A stretch of 64,000 nucleotides of DNA from contig JACKMC010000001.1 of NCBI GenBank assembly GCA_024235595.1, forward strand, positions 1-64,000, given 5' to 3'. The notes under the pieces are model-generated. The model searched no databases, had not been told where the DNA came from, and saw only the letters and a list, made by a program, of their open reading frames with translations. Of the stretch, positions 54,474-63,773 are shown in pieces; position 1 is the first letter of the stretch, and every line of letters starts with the position of its first letter. The position numbers and the translations under genes are program-made. The stretch comes from Zoogloeaceae bacterium (lineage in GTDB: Bacteria; Pseudomonadota; Gammaproteobacteria; Burkholderiales; Rhodocyclaceae).

Positions 54474-55514
54474 TCAGGCACCCGCCTCGAACAGCGCCCG
54501 CGTCAGCGTCGCGGCGGGCAGCTCGCGGCAGCCGAGCGGATTCTGGCCGCACCACAGCGGTGAGAAGTCACCCGCGCCGTGCGCCTCGGCGGCCGCTCGC
54601 AGCGGTGCCAGCGCGGCGCCGGCATGCGGGAAGGGCGGCACCGCCGCGTTGATTGGCCCGAGTTCGGCCACCAGGCGATTCACGATGGCGCGTGCGGGTC
54701 GGCCGCTGAACAGGTTGGTCACCGCGGTGTGGCCCGCGGCCGGGCTCTTGAGCCAGGCGCGGTGCACCGTGCTGGTGCCCGCCTCGGGGCACAGCAGGTA
54801 GGTGCTGCCGACCTGCACCCCGGCCGCCCCGAGCGCCAGCGCCGCGGCCACCCCCTGCGCGTCGGCGATGCCGCCGGCCGCAATCACCGGAACATCCACC
54901 GCGGCGACGACACGCCGCAGCAGCGCGAAGGTACCGAGCTGGGTGCTCATGTCCTCGCCGAGGAACATGCCGCGATGCCCGCCGGCTTCGAGCCCCTGCG
55001 CGATCACCGCATCCACGCCGCCCGCCTGCAGGTACAGCGCCTCCTCGACCGTGGTCGCCGAGGACAGCACCTTTGCGCCGCTGCGCTTGACCCGCGCCAT
55101 CAGCTCGGGCGCCGGCAGGCCGAAGTGAAAGCTCACCACCGGCGGCCTCAATTCCTCCACCAGCGCCGCCAATGCCGGGCTGAAGGGCGCGCGCACCGGC
55201 GCGCTGGCGATCGCCGCGGGATCGATTCCCAGCTCCTCGTAATAGCGCGCCAGCAACAAGCGCCAGGCCTGCTCGCGCTGCGCGTCGGGCGGTGCCGGCC
55301 GATGGCAGAAGAAGTTGAGGTTGAAGGGCCGTGCGCTCGCCGCGCGGATCGCCTCGACCTCGGCGCGGATCGCTTCGGCCGTGAGCATCGCGCAGGGCAG
55401 CGAGCCGAGGCCCCCCGCCCCGCTCACCGCGATCGCCAGCGCACTGCCCTGGACACCGGCCATGGGTGCCTGGACGAGGGGCAGCGAAATGCCCAGCAGT
55501 GAGCTAATGTCCAT
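54474..55514 (-). CDS. Nitronate monooxygenase-type flavoprotein
   Basis: A 346-residue FMN TIM-barrel enzyme of the nitronate monooxygenase / 2-nitropropane dioxygenase family. Features include VQAPMAGVQGSALAIAVSGA, FNLNFFCHRPAPP, AQGLEAGGHRGMF with the catalytic-region histidine, the phosphate-binding PVIAAGGIAD, and ALGAAGVQVGSTYLLCPEA. It may detoxify propionate 3-nitronate or act as an NAD(P)H:quinone reductase. It heads a possible operon with the LysR gene, which starts 76 bp downstream. Confidence 0.88.
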   Translation of the reverse strand: MDISSLLGISLPLVQAPMAGVQGSALAIAVSGAGGLGSLPCAMLTAEAIRAEVEAIRAASARPFNLNFFCHRPAPPDAQREQAWRLLLARYYEELGIDPAAIASAPVRAPFSPALAALVEELRPPVVSFHFGLPAPELMARVKRSGAKVLSSATTVEEALYLQAGGVDAVIAQGLEAGGHRGMFLGEDMSTQLGTFALLRRVVAAVDVPVIAAGGIADAQGVAAALALGAAGVQVGSTYLLCPEAGTSTVHRAWLKSPAAGHTAVTNLFSGRPARAIVNRLVAELGPINAAVPPFPHAGAALAPLRAAAEAHGAGDFSPLWCGQNPLGCRELPAATLTRALFEAGA

Positions 55515-55544
55515 GATCGTCTCCTTGCGGGCGAGGCCGGCGCT

Positions 55545-55856
55545 TCACACCGAGCCCGCGGCCTCGATGACGAGAACTCGCGCTTCGCCGCGCGGGTGGG
55601 CGACATGCTCGCAGCCGCTGCCGGCGTGGAAGAGGTCGCCCGCGTTGAGGGTGGCCACGTGTTCGGCGTCGGCATCGCGGTAGTGCATGTCGACCACGCC
55701 GTCGAGCACCACGAAAACCTCTTCGCCGTCGTTCACATGCCAGTTGTAGGGCTGGTCGGTCCAGTGCAGCCGGCAGCTGATGCCGTTCATGGTGGTGATG
55801 TCGAGTGCCTCCCAGGGACGCTCGGCGGTAAACGCCTTGCTGCGGATGATCTTCAT
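55545..55856 (-). CDS. Single-domain cupin protein
   Basis: A 103-residue cupin with motif 1 in WHVNDGEEVFVVLDGVVDMHY and motif 2 in LNAGDLFHAGSGCEHVAHP, a complete metal-binding barrel. The substrate is unknown. It sits 30 bp upstream of the nitronate monooxygenase gene on the same strand and probably in the same transcript. Confidence 0.82.
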   Translation of the reverse strand: MKIIRSKAFTAERPWEALDITTMNGISCRLHWTDQPYNWHVNDGEEVFVVLDGVVDMHYRDADAEHVATLNAGDLFHAGSGCEHVAHPRGEARVLVIEAAGSV

Positions 55857-55907
55857 GCGGGCATTCCTCGCTTCGCGTGGGCCGGTCGCCCGCGGTACCG
55901 TTGCCTA

Positions 55908-56384
55908 TCAATCATAGGGGCGGCCATCCTTGTGGGTGAATTGCCAGCGCCCGTCGCGCCACACGGCCAGCAGGTCGTCGTCCGGATAGCTCACCGAATC
56001 GCCCGCCGAGCGGTCGCCTACCTCAAGATAGACCACATCGAGCGGTCCCGGGTTGAAGAGTTGATGGGCATCGCCGCTGCCGGCCCGGAAGCCGGCGCAC
56101 ATGCCCGGGGCGAGCGCGGTCTCGCCGGCATCGGTGCGCAGCACCGGCGAGCCTTCCAGGACGTAGATGAACTCGTCCTGGGTGAGATGCGCATGGCGCA
56201 GCGCGGAGATCGCCCCCGGGGCCAGGCGGGTGAGATTGACACCGAAGTTCTCCAGCCCGAACAGGTTGCCCAGAGGCCGCTTCTCGCGCCCGCCCATGCG
56301 TGCGGCGAAGAGCGGCGGATAGCTCGAAGGCGTGGTACGCAGCGGGGCCTGTGCGGCGAGGATCGCTACCGGGGGGTTGCTCAT
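55908..56384 (-). CDS. Cupin-domain protein
   Basis: A 158-residue protein, ATG at 56384 (GGAG 9 bp before). The cupin core (about 45-130) has ISALRHAHLTQDEFIYVLEG and LAPGMCAGFRAGSGDAHQLF. Longer than the neighbouring single-domain cupin and different in sequence, so the two are not recent duplicates. The C-terminal YPDDDLLAVWRDGRWQFTHK segment is typical of a family of uncharacterised cupins. Located 51 bp upstream of the other cupin gene. Confidence 0.82.
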   Translation of the reverse strand: MSNPPVAILAAQAPLRTTPSSYPPLFAARMGGREKRPLGNLFGLENFGVNLTRLAPGAISALRHAHLTQDEFIYVLEGSPVLRTDAGETALAPGMCAGFRAGSGDAHQLFNPGPLDVVYLEVGDRSAGDSVSYPDDDLLAVWRDGRWQFTHKDGRPYD

Positions 56385-56435
56385 GGCGATGTGCTCCGAA
56401 TGGATGGATGAACGCAGCCGCCGGGCGCGCGGCAA

Positions 56436-57398
56436 TCAGCTGCCCTGCGGGCATGCCTGCGGCGGCTGTCGCAGCGCCGGAGGCGGCGCCTGGCGCAGCA
56501 GATTATTGATCGTCAGGGCCGCCACCACCAGACCCGCGCCGCCAAGTTCCCAGCCGCTGAAGGGAGCGCCACGAAGCGCCTGGACCGTGAAGGCGGTGAT
56601 CGGCACGAAGTTGATGAACAGCACGCCATTGACCGGGCCGACGCGGCGGATGCCTTCGTTCCAGCCGATCACCGCCACCACCGAGGCGAAGATCACCATG
56701 TAGGCGAGCTGCGGCGCGGTATCACCGAGTGTCTCGAGCGTCGGCAGGTGCGCTGCGCCGCCGGCCAGCGCGAGCACGGCGCACAGCCCGATCGCAATCA
56801 CCCCGAAGGAAACCGTGAGTGCGCTGTAGCGCAGCGGCGACCAGCCCGCGAAATGCCGTCCGCCCATGGTGTAGACCACCCAGCACAGCACGCCGAAGAG
56901 GATCAGGCCGTCGGCAAGCGCCGAAGGCGACTCGAGCAGCGCCGCGGGGTGGCCATTGGAGACCACCAGCGCCACGCCACCGAAGGCCATCAGGATGCTC
57001 AGCCGGGTGTGGGCAGGCGGCAGGCGGCGCGACGCGGCGGCATCGAGCAACACGGTCAGCATGGGCATCAGGGCGACGAGAATGGCGCCGTGGGCCGGCG
57101 TCGAGGCGCGCAGGCCGGACAGCGCCAGCAGGCCGAAGCCCGCGAAGCCGGCCGAACCGAACAACAGCAGTTGCAGCGCGCGGCCGTCCGGTCGAAACGC
57201 GGCACGCCCCTCCAGCCGCCACAGGATCGCCAGCATCACGGGCGCGGTCACGCCATAGCGCACCGCGGTGAGGATGTAGGGGTCGAGGTGGGTGAGCGCG
57301 GACTTGGCCACCGGGAACATGCCACCCCAGCAGACCGCCGCAAGCAGCATGCACAGGCTGCCGACCAGCACGGAACGGGATTGATCTGTTTGCATCAT
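56436..57398 (-). CDS. EamA/DMT-family transporter
   Basis: A 320-residue inner-membrane protein with ten hydrophobic segments in two EamA repeats (LLAAVCWGGMFPVAKSAL starts the first; ADGLILFGVLCWVVYTMGGR the second). Family members export amino acids or metabolites. It is upstream of the cupins on the same strand (51 bp), giving a plausible unit EamA-cupin-cupin-nitronate monooxygenase-LysR. It is not closely similar to the EamA protein at 21351. Confidence 0.87.
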   Translation of the reverse strand: MMQTDQSRSVLVGSLCMLLAAVCWGGMFPVAKSALTHLDPYILTAVRYGVTAPVMLAILWRLEGRAAFRPDGRALQLLLFGSAGFAGFGLLALSGLRASTPAHGAILVALMPMLTVLLDAAASRRLPPAHTRLSILMAFGGVALVVSNGHPAALLESPSALADGLILFGVLCWVVYTMGGRHFAGWSPLRYSALTVSFGVIAIGLCAVLALAGGAAHLPTLETLGDTAPQLAYMVIFASVVAVIGWNEGIRRVGPVNGVLFINFVPITAFTVQALRGAPFSGWELGGAGLVVAALTINNLLRQAPPPALRQPPQACPQGS

Positions 57399-57622
57399 GG
57401 ATCTCCATGGGAACGCGAGTCCTCATGCTATGCGGCGCGCACCTGTGCGTGAATTCCCAAAAAACGAACATTCTCTGTGCAGAATCTGCCGGATGCCGAG
57501 GCCGCCTCGGCCGCGGGCTGGACGCGAAGTGCGGGCGCGGCCTATCGTAGGAGGAGCGGCGTGGCGCGGCTCCCGGTGCCGCTGCATGGGCCGCGCAGCC
57601 GATCGCACAGGAGGCGGGAAGA

Positions 57623-58723
57623 ATGGGGATTCCGGTATCCGCGGGCAAGTTCGTGCTGGTCATCGGTACCGGCTGGGCGCTGCCTGCGAAGCGCCGCACC
57701 GCGAGAATGATCGGCACCACGCTGGCCGAGGCGGGGCTCGGGCTGGTGAGCGGCAACTCGACCGGCGTCGACCGCTGGGTGTCGGACGCTTTCTGCGGCG
57801 AGCGCGAGCTGCGCGGGCTGCCGCTGCCCGGCGCCTTCGTGCAGGTGAGCCTCGGCGGCATGCGCCTGTTGCGGCGCGGCGGCGCCCCCTGGCCGGGCTA
57901 TCGTGCGCCGCCCGGCTGCATCGTGCGGGTGACGGGCGTGGAGAGCTGGAAGCGCGAGGCGCTGGCGCGCAGCCATGCCGCGGTGATGGTCGGCGGCGGG
58001 CGCGGCGCGCTGGAGATCGCCCACCGCTTCATCGAGCGGGGCCGCCCGGTGTTTCCCTTGCCCTTCATGGGCGGGCTCACCGGCAACTCCGACCTCGCCT
58101 TCCGCGAGATTCTCAGGACCTGGGACAGCCATCCGGTGCCGGGCCTGAGCCGCGGCCAGTTCCTGCAGCTCGCGGAGCCCTGGGTGAGCGGCACCGGGCC
58201 GCTCGCCAACCTGCTGCGCGGCACCCTCGCCGAGACCCCGGACATCTTCATTTCCTACCGCCGCAGCGACGCGCCGGCCGCGGCCGGGCGCCTCGCCCAC
58301 GACCTGGAGGAGCATTTCGGCCGCCAGCGGGTCTTCCTCGACATCCAGGACATTGCCCCCAGCCGCGCCTGGGACCAGTCGATCGGCGGCGCGCTCGGCA
58401 GCGCCTGTGCCGGGGTGATCGTGATCGGGCGTGGCTGGCTGGCAAGCGGTGCAAGCGGCGCGCCCCGCCTGATGCAGGACGACGATGTGGTGCGCGGCGA
58501 GATCCGTGCAATGCTCGAGCACCGCAAGGCGGTGTTTCCGGTGCTGGTCGAAGGGGCGACGCTGCCGGATGCCGCGGCACTGCCCGAAGACCTGCGCCCG
58601 CTGCTGCGTTTCCAGGCCACCTCGATCGACAACGCCGGCTGGGAGGTGACCATGGGCCGCCTGGTCCGCGAGATCGAGCAGGTGATGCGCGAGGCCGACA
58701 GCCCGCCGCCCGCGCAGGCCTGA
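57623..58723 (+). CDS. SLOG-TIR two-domain protein
   Basis: A 366-residue protein. The N-terminal SLOG-like Rossmann domain (about 8-175) has VIGTGWALPAKR, GLVSGNSTGVDRW and VMVGGGRGALEIAHRFIERG, the glycine motif that binds nucleotide phosphates. The C-terminal TIR domain (207-350) begins DIFISYRRSDAPAAAGRLAH and has RVFLDIQDI and the catalytic-position Glu293 in VRGEIRAML. AGGAGG precedes the ATG. By analogy to described SLOG/TIR conflict systems, SLOG would sense a nucleotide and TIR would cleave NAD. It converges on the patatin gene 53 bp away. Confidence 0.85.
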   Translation: MGIPVSAGKFVLVIGTGWALPAKRRTARMIGTTLAEAGLGLVSGNSTGVDRWVSDAFCGERELRGLPLPGAFVQVSLGGMRLLRRGGAPWPGYRAPPGCIVRVTGVESWKREALARSHAAVMVGGGRGALEIAHRFIERGRPVFPLPFMGGLTGNSDLAFREILRTWDSHPVPGLSRGQFLQLAEPWVSGTGPLANLLRGTLAETPDIFISYRRSDAPAAAGRLAHDLEEHFGRQRVFLDIQDIAPSRAWDQSIGGALGSACAGVIVIGRGWLASGASGAPRLMQDDDVVRGEIRAMLEHRKAVFPVLVEGATLPDAAALPEDLRPLLRFQATSIDNAGWEVTMGRLVREIEQVMREADSPPPAQA

Positions 58724-58776
58724 GCGGCCCCCCCCCGGCGGCCGGATCTCGCCGGCGCCGCGGGCGCGCCGGGTCG

Positions 58777-59952
58777 CTAGACGAAGGCGCCGAAGTGCGC
58801 GGCCGTGACATGCCGCCCGGCGTAGGCGCTGCCGAGAAGCTGCAGCTCGGGGATCGCCTCGACCGAATCGAGCTTGTGCAGCTTGTCCGGGTCGATCTTC
58901 TCGAGCCCCAGCGCCGCGAGCCCATCGCGCGTAAGCTCGGGGTTGTAGCGCACATAGGTGAACAGCTTCGGACAGGTGGAATTCATGCGCTCGTCCACCA
59001 TCATCATGTGACGGAACTCGCGGTCGATCTCGCCGCCGAAGCGGCAGGCGCCGAGGGTGCGGCAAGCCATGTCCCAGCCGGCGCTGGCGGCGTTCATGAG
59101 CGCGCCGGGCAGGGTCGTCGCGTGATGGATGAGGTTCATGTCGCCGGCCTCGAGATCGGGCCGGGCGTCGGCCGCGCTGCCGGTACCCACCGAGACGATC
59201 AGCATCCTGTCCTGCCCGGTCGGCCAGTCGATCGCATAGGGTGCGGCGGTGGCCATCTGGAAGGCGAGGAAGGCCGGGTTGTTGTAGGTGGTGACGCCGC
59301 CATCGACGAAGATGAACTGGTACTCGTCGGGCGTATCCGGAGCGAAACGCACCACCTCGGGCGGGAAGAAGGTCGGCGCCGCGGTGCTGGCGCGCAGCAG
59401 CTGCCACAAGGGCAGGTGCAGGTTGCAGTCCTTGCGCTGCGGCTGGTTGTACCTGGCGCGCGGGTTGTTGCACACCGGCCACGGCGAATCGGTGCTGTGG
59501 TTGCGCATCACCATCATCAGCAGGCTGCGCAGGCCGGTGCTGCCCAGCGTCGCATGGGGCACGTCGCGGCTGGTGCGATGCTTCAAGGCCTTGTCGAGGG
59601 CGTGCTGCAAGGTGAGCGCCAGCGGTTCCTTGTCGTACTTGTACTGCAGGCGCTTGAAGATCGAGGCCTTGTCGAACATCTGCGCGCCGCTGTCGACATA
59701 GAACTTGCGGATCTCGCCCATCGACATGCCGGCGGCGATGCAGGCGGCGATCATCGCACCGGTGCTGGTACCGCAGACGAAGTCGAAGAAGTCGGCGAGC
59801 ACCAGGCCGGACTTCCCGCGCGCCACCCGCAGGTCGGATTCGAGCTTGGCGAGCATCTCCACACTGAGCAGGCCGCGAATACCGCCGCCATCGCAGGCGA
59901 GGATCTTCTTCGGCGCGTCCGATTGCATGCGATCGATGAGGGCCTGGTGCAT
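58777..59952 (-). CDS. Patatin-like phospholipase
   Basis: A 391-residue patatin with oxyanion loop DGGGIRG (21-27), nucleophile Ser63 in GTSTG, and the dyad aspartate in FVDGGVTTYNNP. It resembles CapV-type bacterial phospholipases, which are activated by signalling nucleotides and degrade the membrane during immune responses, but no cyclase gene is adjacent. The ATG at 59952 has AGGGAG before it; 27 bp of open frame lie upstream. Downstream of and 55 bp from the TIR-like/TPR gene on the same strand, so probably one operon. Confidence 0.88.
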   Translation of the reverse strand: MHQALIDRMQSDAPKKILACDGGGIRGLLSVEMLAKLESDLRVARGKSGLVLADFFDFVCGTSTGAMIAACIAAGMSMGEIRKFYVDSGAQMFDKASIFKRLQYKYDKEPLALTLQHALDKALKHRTSRDVPHATLGSTGLRSLLMMVMRNHSTDSPWPVCNNPRARYNQPQRKDCNLHLPLWQLLRASTAAPTFFPPEVVRFAPDTPDEYQFIFVDGGVTTYNNPAFLAFQMATAAPYAIDWPTGQDRMLIVSVGTGSAADARPDLEAGDMNLIHHATTLPGALMNAASAGWDMACRTLGACRFGGEIDREFRHMMMVDERMNSTCPKLFTYVRYNPELTRDGLAALGLEKIDPDKLHKLDSVEAIPELQLLGSAYAGRHVTAAHFGAFV

Positions 59953-60007
59953 GGCGGTCTCCCTTGAAGTGTGACTCACAATCGTGCGTGAGCTGCGGTT
60001 TGCAGCC

Positions 60008-61978
60008 TCACCGCAGGGTGCGCGTGTCCAGCCAGGTGACCCGGCCGGTGCGGCGCTTCACTTCGTTGTACATGTGCTCCGTGCCGCCCGGCCCATCGCC
60101 ACCGCCGCCATTCCACAGGCAGATGAAGCGCACCTTGTCGATGCCCCAGGCGAGCGCGGTGTTGAGCAGCCACAGGTTGCAGCGCTCGAAGGGGCTGGCG
60201 TGCCGGTCGCGGCCGGTCTTCGGTGGCGGGCCGAGTTCGTCGGGCATCACCCGGGGCGGGTCCTGCAGGCTTTCCTTGACGGCATAGTAGCGCTCGCACC
60301 AGGCGGCGCCGTCGGTGGCCGGCAGGATCGAACGGTCGATGAACTCGGGCTCTTCGAGCGGCAGCATCAGGCACGCGCGCACGCCGCGCGCCTGGCAGGC
60401 CTCGAGGAACAGGATGTCGCCGCCGCTGGCGCCCTGGGTGAGGGCGAGGTCGCCCGGCCCGGCGCCGAGCGCATCGAGCGCTTCGCCGATCTTCTGCGCG
60501 GCGGCGCCCTCCTTGCCGGCCGGAAAGCGCGGCGGCTCGCGACCAGGGGCGTCGATCATGTGGCCGCTGAAGAGAAACACCTTGCGCGGCTGGAATGGCG
60601 GGGTGCTGCGGGCGATCTCGCGCTCGAGGATCTCCACCGCGGCAGCGGTCTCCGCGGGGCGGAATTGCAGGTCGCGCAGCAGGCACAGGGTCTGGCAGGT
60701 GGAGTCGAGCGCGAACCAGTCGCGGTTGGCGGCGGCCACGGTGGCGCTGTATTCCTTGCGCACCGTTTCGATGGGATTGACCAGCAGGCACAGCTCGGCA
60801 TAGGTGGCGCGCGCCCAGTAGTCCTTGCGGTCGCGCTCCTGGGCGGTGAGGCCGGCCCACAACACGCCGCCGAGCAGGTTGTCGATCACCGCCTGGCTGG
60901 TCTCGCCGCCGAGATGTCGGCGCAGCAGGTGCAGGGTGAGCGCGTTGATGCCCGAGTAGTGGTGCGAGGGGTCGGCGACGAAGGCCTTGTAGTAGGGCTC
61001 GATGGCCTCCGCCAGCGCCGCGTCCTCGTAGCTCGCCGCCTCGCGCAGCTCGGCCGGGCTGGCGCCCTCGCGCCGCCAGCGGCTGATCCAGTTGTCCTTC
61101 TCGACGCGGCCCGAGAGCGCCCACACCTCGGGGTCGGTGGGGTAGCGGTCGGTGAGCTGCCGCACCCACACCCGCGCCTCCTCGAAACGGCCGAGCCGGC
61201 CCAGGCAGACCGCCTTCTTCTCGGCGGCGACCTTATGCTCCGGGTCGAGCACCAGCACCGCCTCGAACTGTTCGAGCGCGAAGTCGTAGTGCTTGAGCTT
61301 GAGCAGCGACTCGCCGGCGGTGCGCCGCGCCTCGATGCGCAGCGCGAGGGTGGGGGTCTCGTCGGCGAGCACCAGGATGTTGCCGGGGCACAGCTTCTGC
61401 CGCGCCACCTCCATGCGGCTCGCCCACTCGCCGTAGGCGGCGCTGAATTCGTTGCGCTCGCTCAGCAGCAGGCTCTTCCAGTCGGGCTCGCGCAGATGGG
61501 GCAGCAGGCTGTACACCGGGCTGACCTTGCGGCCATGCCAGGCCTCGGCGGTGGCAGTGGCCATGCTGGCGAGGGCCGCGCGGTCGTGCTCCAGGGTGGC
61601 CGGGTCGGGGGCGCCACCGGCGAGGCCGTAGCGCAGCTTGCGGTCGGTATAGATGTCGAAGGGCTGGCTGGGGCGCGGCCCTTGCACGAGGATCACGCCG
61701 CGGGCGCGCAGCGCATGGCGCACCCCGAGCTCGTACCAGACGTTGGGGTTGTCGAGGGTGAGGTCGGCCACCACCAGGTCGGCCATCAGCAACTCCTGGA
61801 ACATGTCGGCGCGGATGTCGCCGGCGCGCTGCTCCTGGTCGGCGCGAAACACCTCGAAGCCCGCCGCCTCGAGCGCCGGGCCGATGTATTCGGCATAGAC
61901 GCGGTTGAAGTCGATCGGCTCTGCGTCATGTCCCGGCTTGGTGCCGAAGGGCATGGCGACGAAGGCGTGAGGTTTCAT
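60008..61978 (-). CDS. TIR-like / TPR (TRAFs-binding-like) / SLOG-like protein
   Basis: A 656-residue three-part protein. The N-terminus is a TIR-like nucleotide-binding domain (1-130; HAFVAMPFG, LTLDNPNVWYELGVRHALR). The middle (about 180-430) is helical with TPR-like repeats (HYDFALEQFEAVLVLDPEHK) resembling the TRAFs-binding (DUF4071) region. The C-terminus (about 475-656) is a Rossmann SLOG-like domain with KVFLFSGHMIDAP and TQGASGGDILFLEACQARG. AGGGAG precedes the ATG. A sensor or signal-processing role for the coexpressed patatin is inferred from the architecture; the domain calls are from motif recognition. Confidence 0.78.
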   Translation of the reverse strand: MKPHAFVAMPFGTKPGHDAEPIDFNRVYAEYIGPALEAAGFEVFRADQEQRAGDIRADMFQELLMADLVVADLTLDNPNVWYELGVRHALRARGVILVQGPRPSQPFDIYTDRKLRYGLAGGAPDPATLEHDRAALASMATATAEAWHGRKVSPVYSLLPHLREPDWKSLLLSERNEFSAAYGEWASRMEVARQKLCPGNILVLADETPTLALRIEARRTAGESLLKLKHYDFALEQFEAVLVLDPEHKVAAEKKAVCLGRLGRFEEARVWVRQLTDRYPTDPEVWALSGRVEKDNWISRWRREGASPAELREAASYEDAALAEAIEPYYKAFVADPSHHYSGINALTLHLLRRHLGGETSQAVIDNLLGGVLWAGLTAQERDRKDYWARATYAELCLLVNPIETVRKEYSATVAAANRDWFALDSTCQTLCLLRDLQFRPAETAAAVEILEREIARSTPPFQPRKVFLFSGHMIDAPGREPPRFPAGKEGAAAQKIGEALDALGAGPGDLALTQGASGGDILFLEACQARGVRACLMLPLEEPEFIDRSILPATDGAAWCERYYAVKESLQDPPRVMPDELGPPPKTGRDRHASPFERCNLWLLNTALAWGIDKVRFICLWNGGGGDGPGGTEHMYNEVKRRTGRVTWLDTRTLR

Positions 61979-62195
61979 GCGCAGCGCTCCCTGGATGTGG
62001 CGGTCACGGGTTTCGATACGCTCAGCATAGACAGGATTGCGTCGCCTGACTCGCTGCCGCGCGATCCGGTGTGGGCGCGCCCGGCCCGTCAGGGGCGGAA
62101 AACACCCTGGCGGCAGCCATCGCCAGCAGCCATGCTTAGGACGGGCGCAGTGCCCAGGCGCCCGCCCGGAGTACCCGCCAAAGGAGCCAACCGAG

Positions 62196-62624
62196 ATGAC
62201 ACGGCAGATGCTGCAGCACCTGATGAGCGCCGAGGGGCAGTCGCGCTCGGCGCACACCGTCGAGGTGTTCGGCTGGATCATGCTCGCCGAGGCCTTGCTG
62301 GTGATGCTGGCGCCGCATCAGGTCGCGGCGCTGCTGCAATTGCCGGCGCTGGGCGAGCAGGCGGCGAACTATTTTCGCCTCATGGGCCTGCTGCTGGGCG
62401 GGCTGGGCATGCTCTACGTGGTGAGCGGCCGGCTCAACGCGCTGGGCTTCGTCTTCGCCTCGATGCTCGATCGTCCGCTGGTGCCCTTCATCATGGCCAC
62501 GCTGTGGTACCTGGAGATCGTGCCGGCGCCGCTGGCGCTGGTCTTCGCGGTGTCGGACACCGTGAGCGTGTTGTGGACCCTTGCCGCATGGCGGGCGGAA
62601 GAAGCCGGGAACCCTGCGGCCTGA
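62196..62624 (+). CDS. Small membrane protein, function unknown
   Basis: A 142-residue protein from the ATG at 62196, preceded by AAAGGAG. It has four hydrophobic segments (about 22-45, 58-78, 85-105, 110-132) and a charged N-terminus. I do not recognise the family. It lies after the divergent start of the TIR-like/TPR gene and before msrB by 142 bp; it might belong with either or neither. Confidence 0.65.
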   Translation: MTRQMLQHLMSAEGQSRSAHTVEVFGWIMLAEALLVMLAPHQVAALLQLPALGEQAANYFRLMGLLLGGLGMLYVVSGRLNALGFVFASMLDRPLVPFIMATLWYLEIVPAPLALVFAVSDTVSVLWTLAAWRAEEAGNPAA

Positions 62625-62766
62625 GGCAGATCGGAGACACGCAGGCGCAAAGGAGTATCGATTCAGGAATTCCGGCCGATTCGCGCTCCGCGATACCGTG
62701 ACGCTATTGGACAGAGCGCGCCGGGTTCGCCATTCTCGAAACAGGAATCATTTGCGGAGATTGAAG

Positions 62767-63216
62767 ATGGCCCAGTATCGCAAGGACCCCGAGGTCCTCG
62801 CCCGCCTGACCCCGGAGCAGTATCGCGTCACCCAGGAGAGCGGCACCGAATATCCCGGCAGCGGCGAGTACCTGAACAACAAGGCGCCGGGCATCTATGT
62901 CGACGTCGTCTCCGGCGAGCCGCTGTTCGCCTCGTCGGACAAGTTCGAATCGGGTTGCGGCTGGCCGAGCTTCACCAGGCCGATCGAGCCTGCGAACGTG
63001 AGCGAACTGCGCGACGCCAGCCATGGAATGATCCGCACCGAAGTGCGGTCCACCCATGGCGACAGCCACCTCGGCCATGTCTTCGAGGACGGCCCGGCCG
63101 ATCGTGGCGGTCTGCGCTACTGCATCAACTCCGCCTCGCTGCGCTTCGTTCACCGTGACGACATGGTGGCCGAAGGCTACGGGGACTACCTCGACCAAGT
63201 GGAGGATCCGAAATGA
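62767..63216 (+). CDS. msrB: Peptide-methionine (R)-S-oxide reductase
   Basis: A 149-residue MsrB reducing methionine-R-sulfoxide. The fold signature is YRVTQESGTEYPGSGEYLN then SGEPLFASSDKFESGCGWPSF and the catalytic cysteine in RYCINSASLRF; HGDSHLGHVF is also present. The zinc-binding CXXC pairs of many MsrBs are absent, as in the zinc-free form found in the Neisseria fused enzyme. The stop overlaps the msrA start by 4 bp (ATGA), so both stereospecific repair enzymes are made together. Confidence 0.95.
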   Translation: MAQYRKDPEVLARLTPEQYRVTQESGTEYPGSGEYLNNKAPGIYVDVVSGEPLFASSDKFESGCGWPSFTRPIEPANVSELRDASHGMIRTEVRSTHGDSHLGHVFEDGPADRGGLRYCINSASLRFVHRDDMVAEGYGDYLDQVEDPK

Positions 63217-63722
63217 CGAGCGAACGCGCCGTTCTCGCCGGAGGCTGCTTCTGGGGCATGCAGGACCTGATCCGCAGGCTGCCCGGCGTGCAGGCGACCC
63301 GCGTCGGCTATACCGGCGGCGAAGTGCCCAATGCCACCTACCGCAACCATGGCAACCATGCCGAAGCGATCGAGATCCTCTTCGATCCCGCCAGGACGAG
63401 CTTCCGCAGCCTGCTGGAGTTCTTCTTCCAGATCCACGATCCGTCTACACCCAATCGCCAGGGCAACGACCGCGGGCCCAGCTACCGATCGGCCATCTTC
63501 TACACCAGCGAGGCGCAGAAGCGCATCGCCGAAGACACCATCGCCGACGTCGATGCCTCCGGCCTGTGGCCCGGCAAGGTGGTCACCGAGGTGCAAGCGG
63601 CCGGCGACTTCTGGGAGGCCGAGGCCGAGCACCAGGACTACCTCGAGCGCTACCCGGGCGGCTATACCTGTCACTTCGTCCGTCCCGACTGGAAACTGCC
63701 GCGCCGCGCCGACGCGGCTTGA
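63213..63722 (+). CDS. msrA: Peptide-methionine (S)-S-oxide reductase
   Basis: A 169-residue MsrA with the active-site motif GGCFWGMQDL, GYTGGEVPNATYRNHGNHAE and FFFQIHDPSTPNRQGNDRG. It repairs methionine-S-sulfoxide using thioredoxin. No signal peptide, so the pair is cytosolic. Translationally coupled to msrB. Confidence 0.95.
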   Translation: MTSERAVLAGGCFWGMQDLIRRLPGVQATRVGYTGGEVPNATYRNHGNHAEAIEILFDPARTSFRSLLEFFFQIHDPSTPNRQGNDRGPSYRSAIFYTSEAQKRIAEDTIADVDASGLWPGKVVTEVQAAGDFWEAEAEHQDYLERYPGGYTCHFVRPDWKLPRRADAA

Positions 63723-63773
63723 GCCCCGGGCGGCGATGGCGGCCTCACGCGGTCGCCCCCGCTACGCCCAGGC

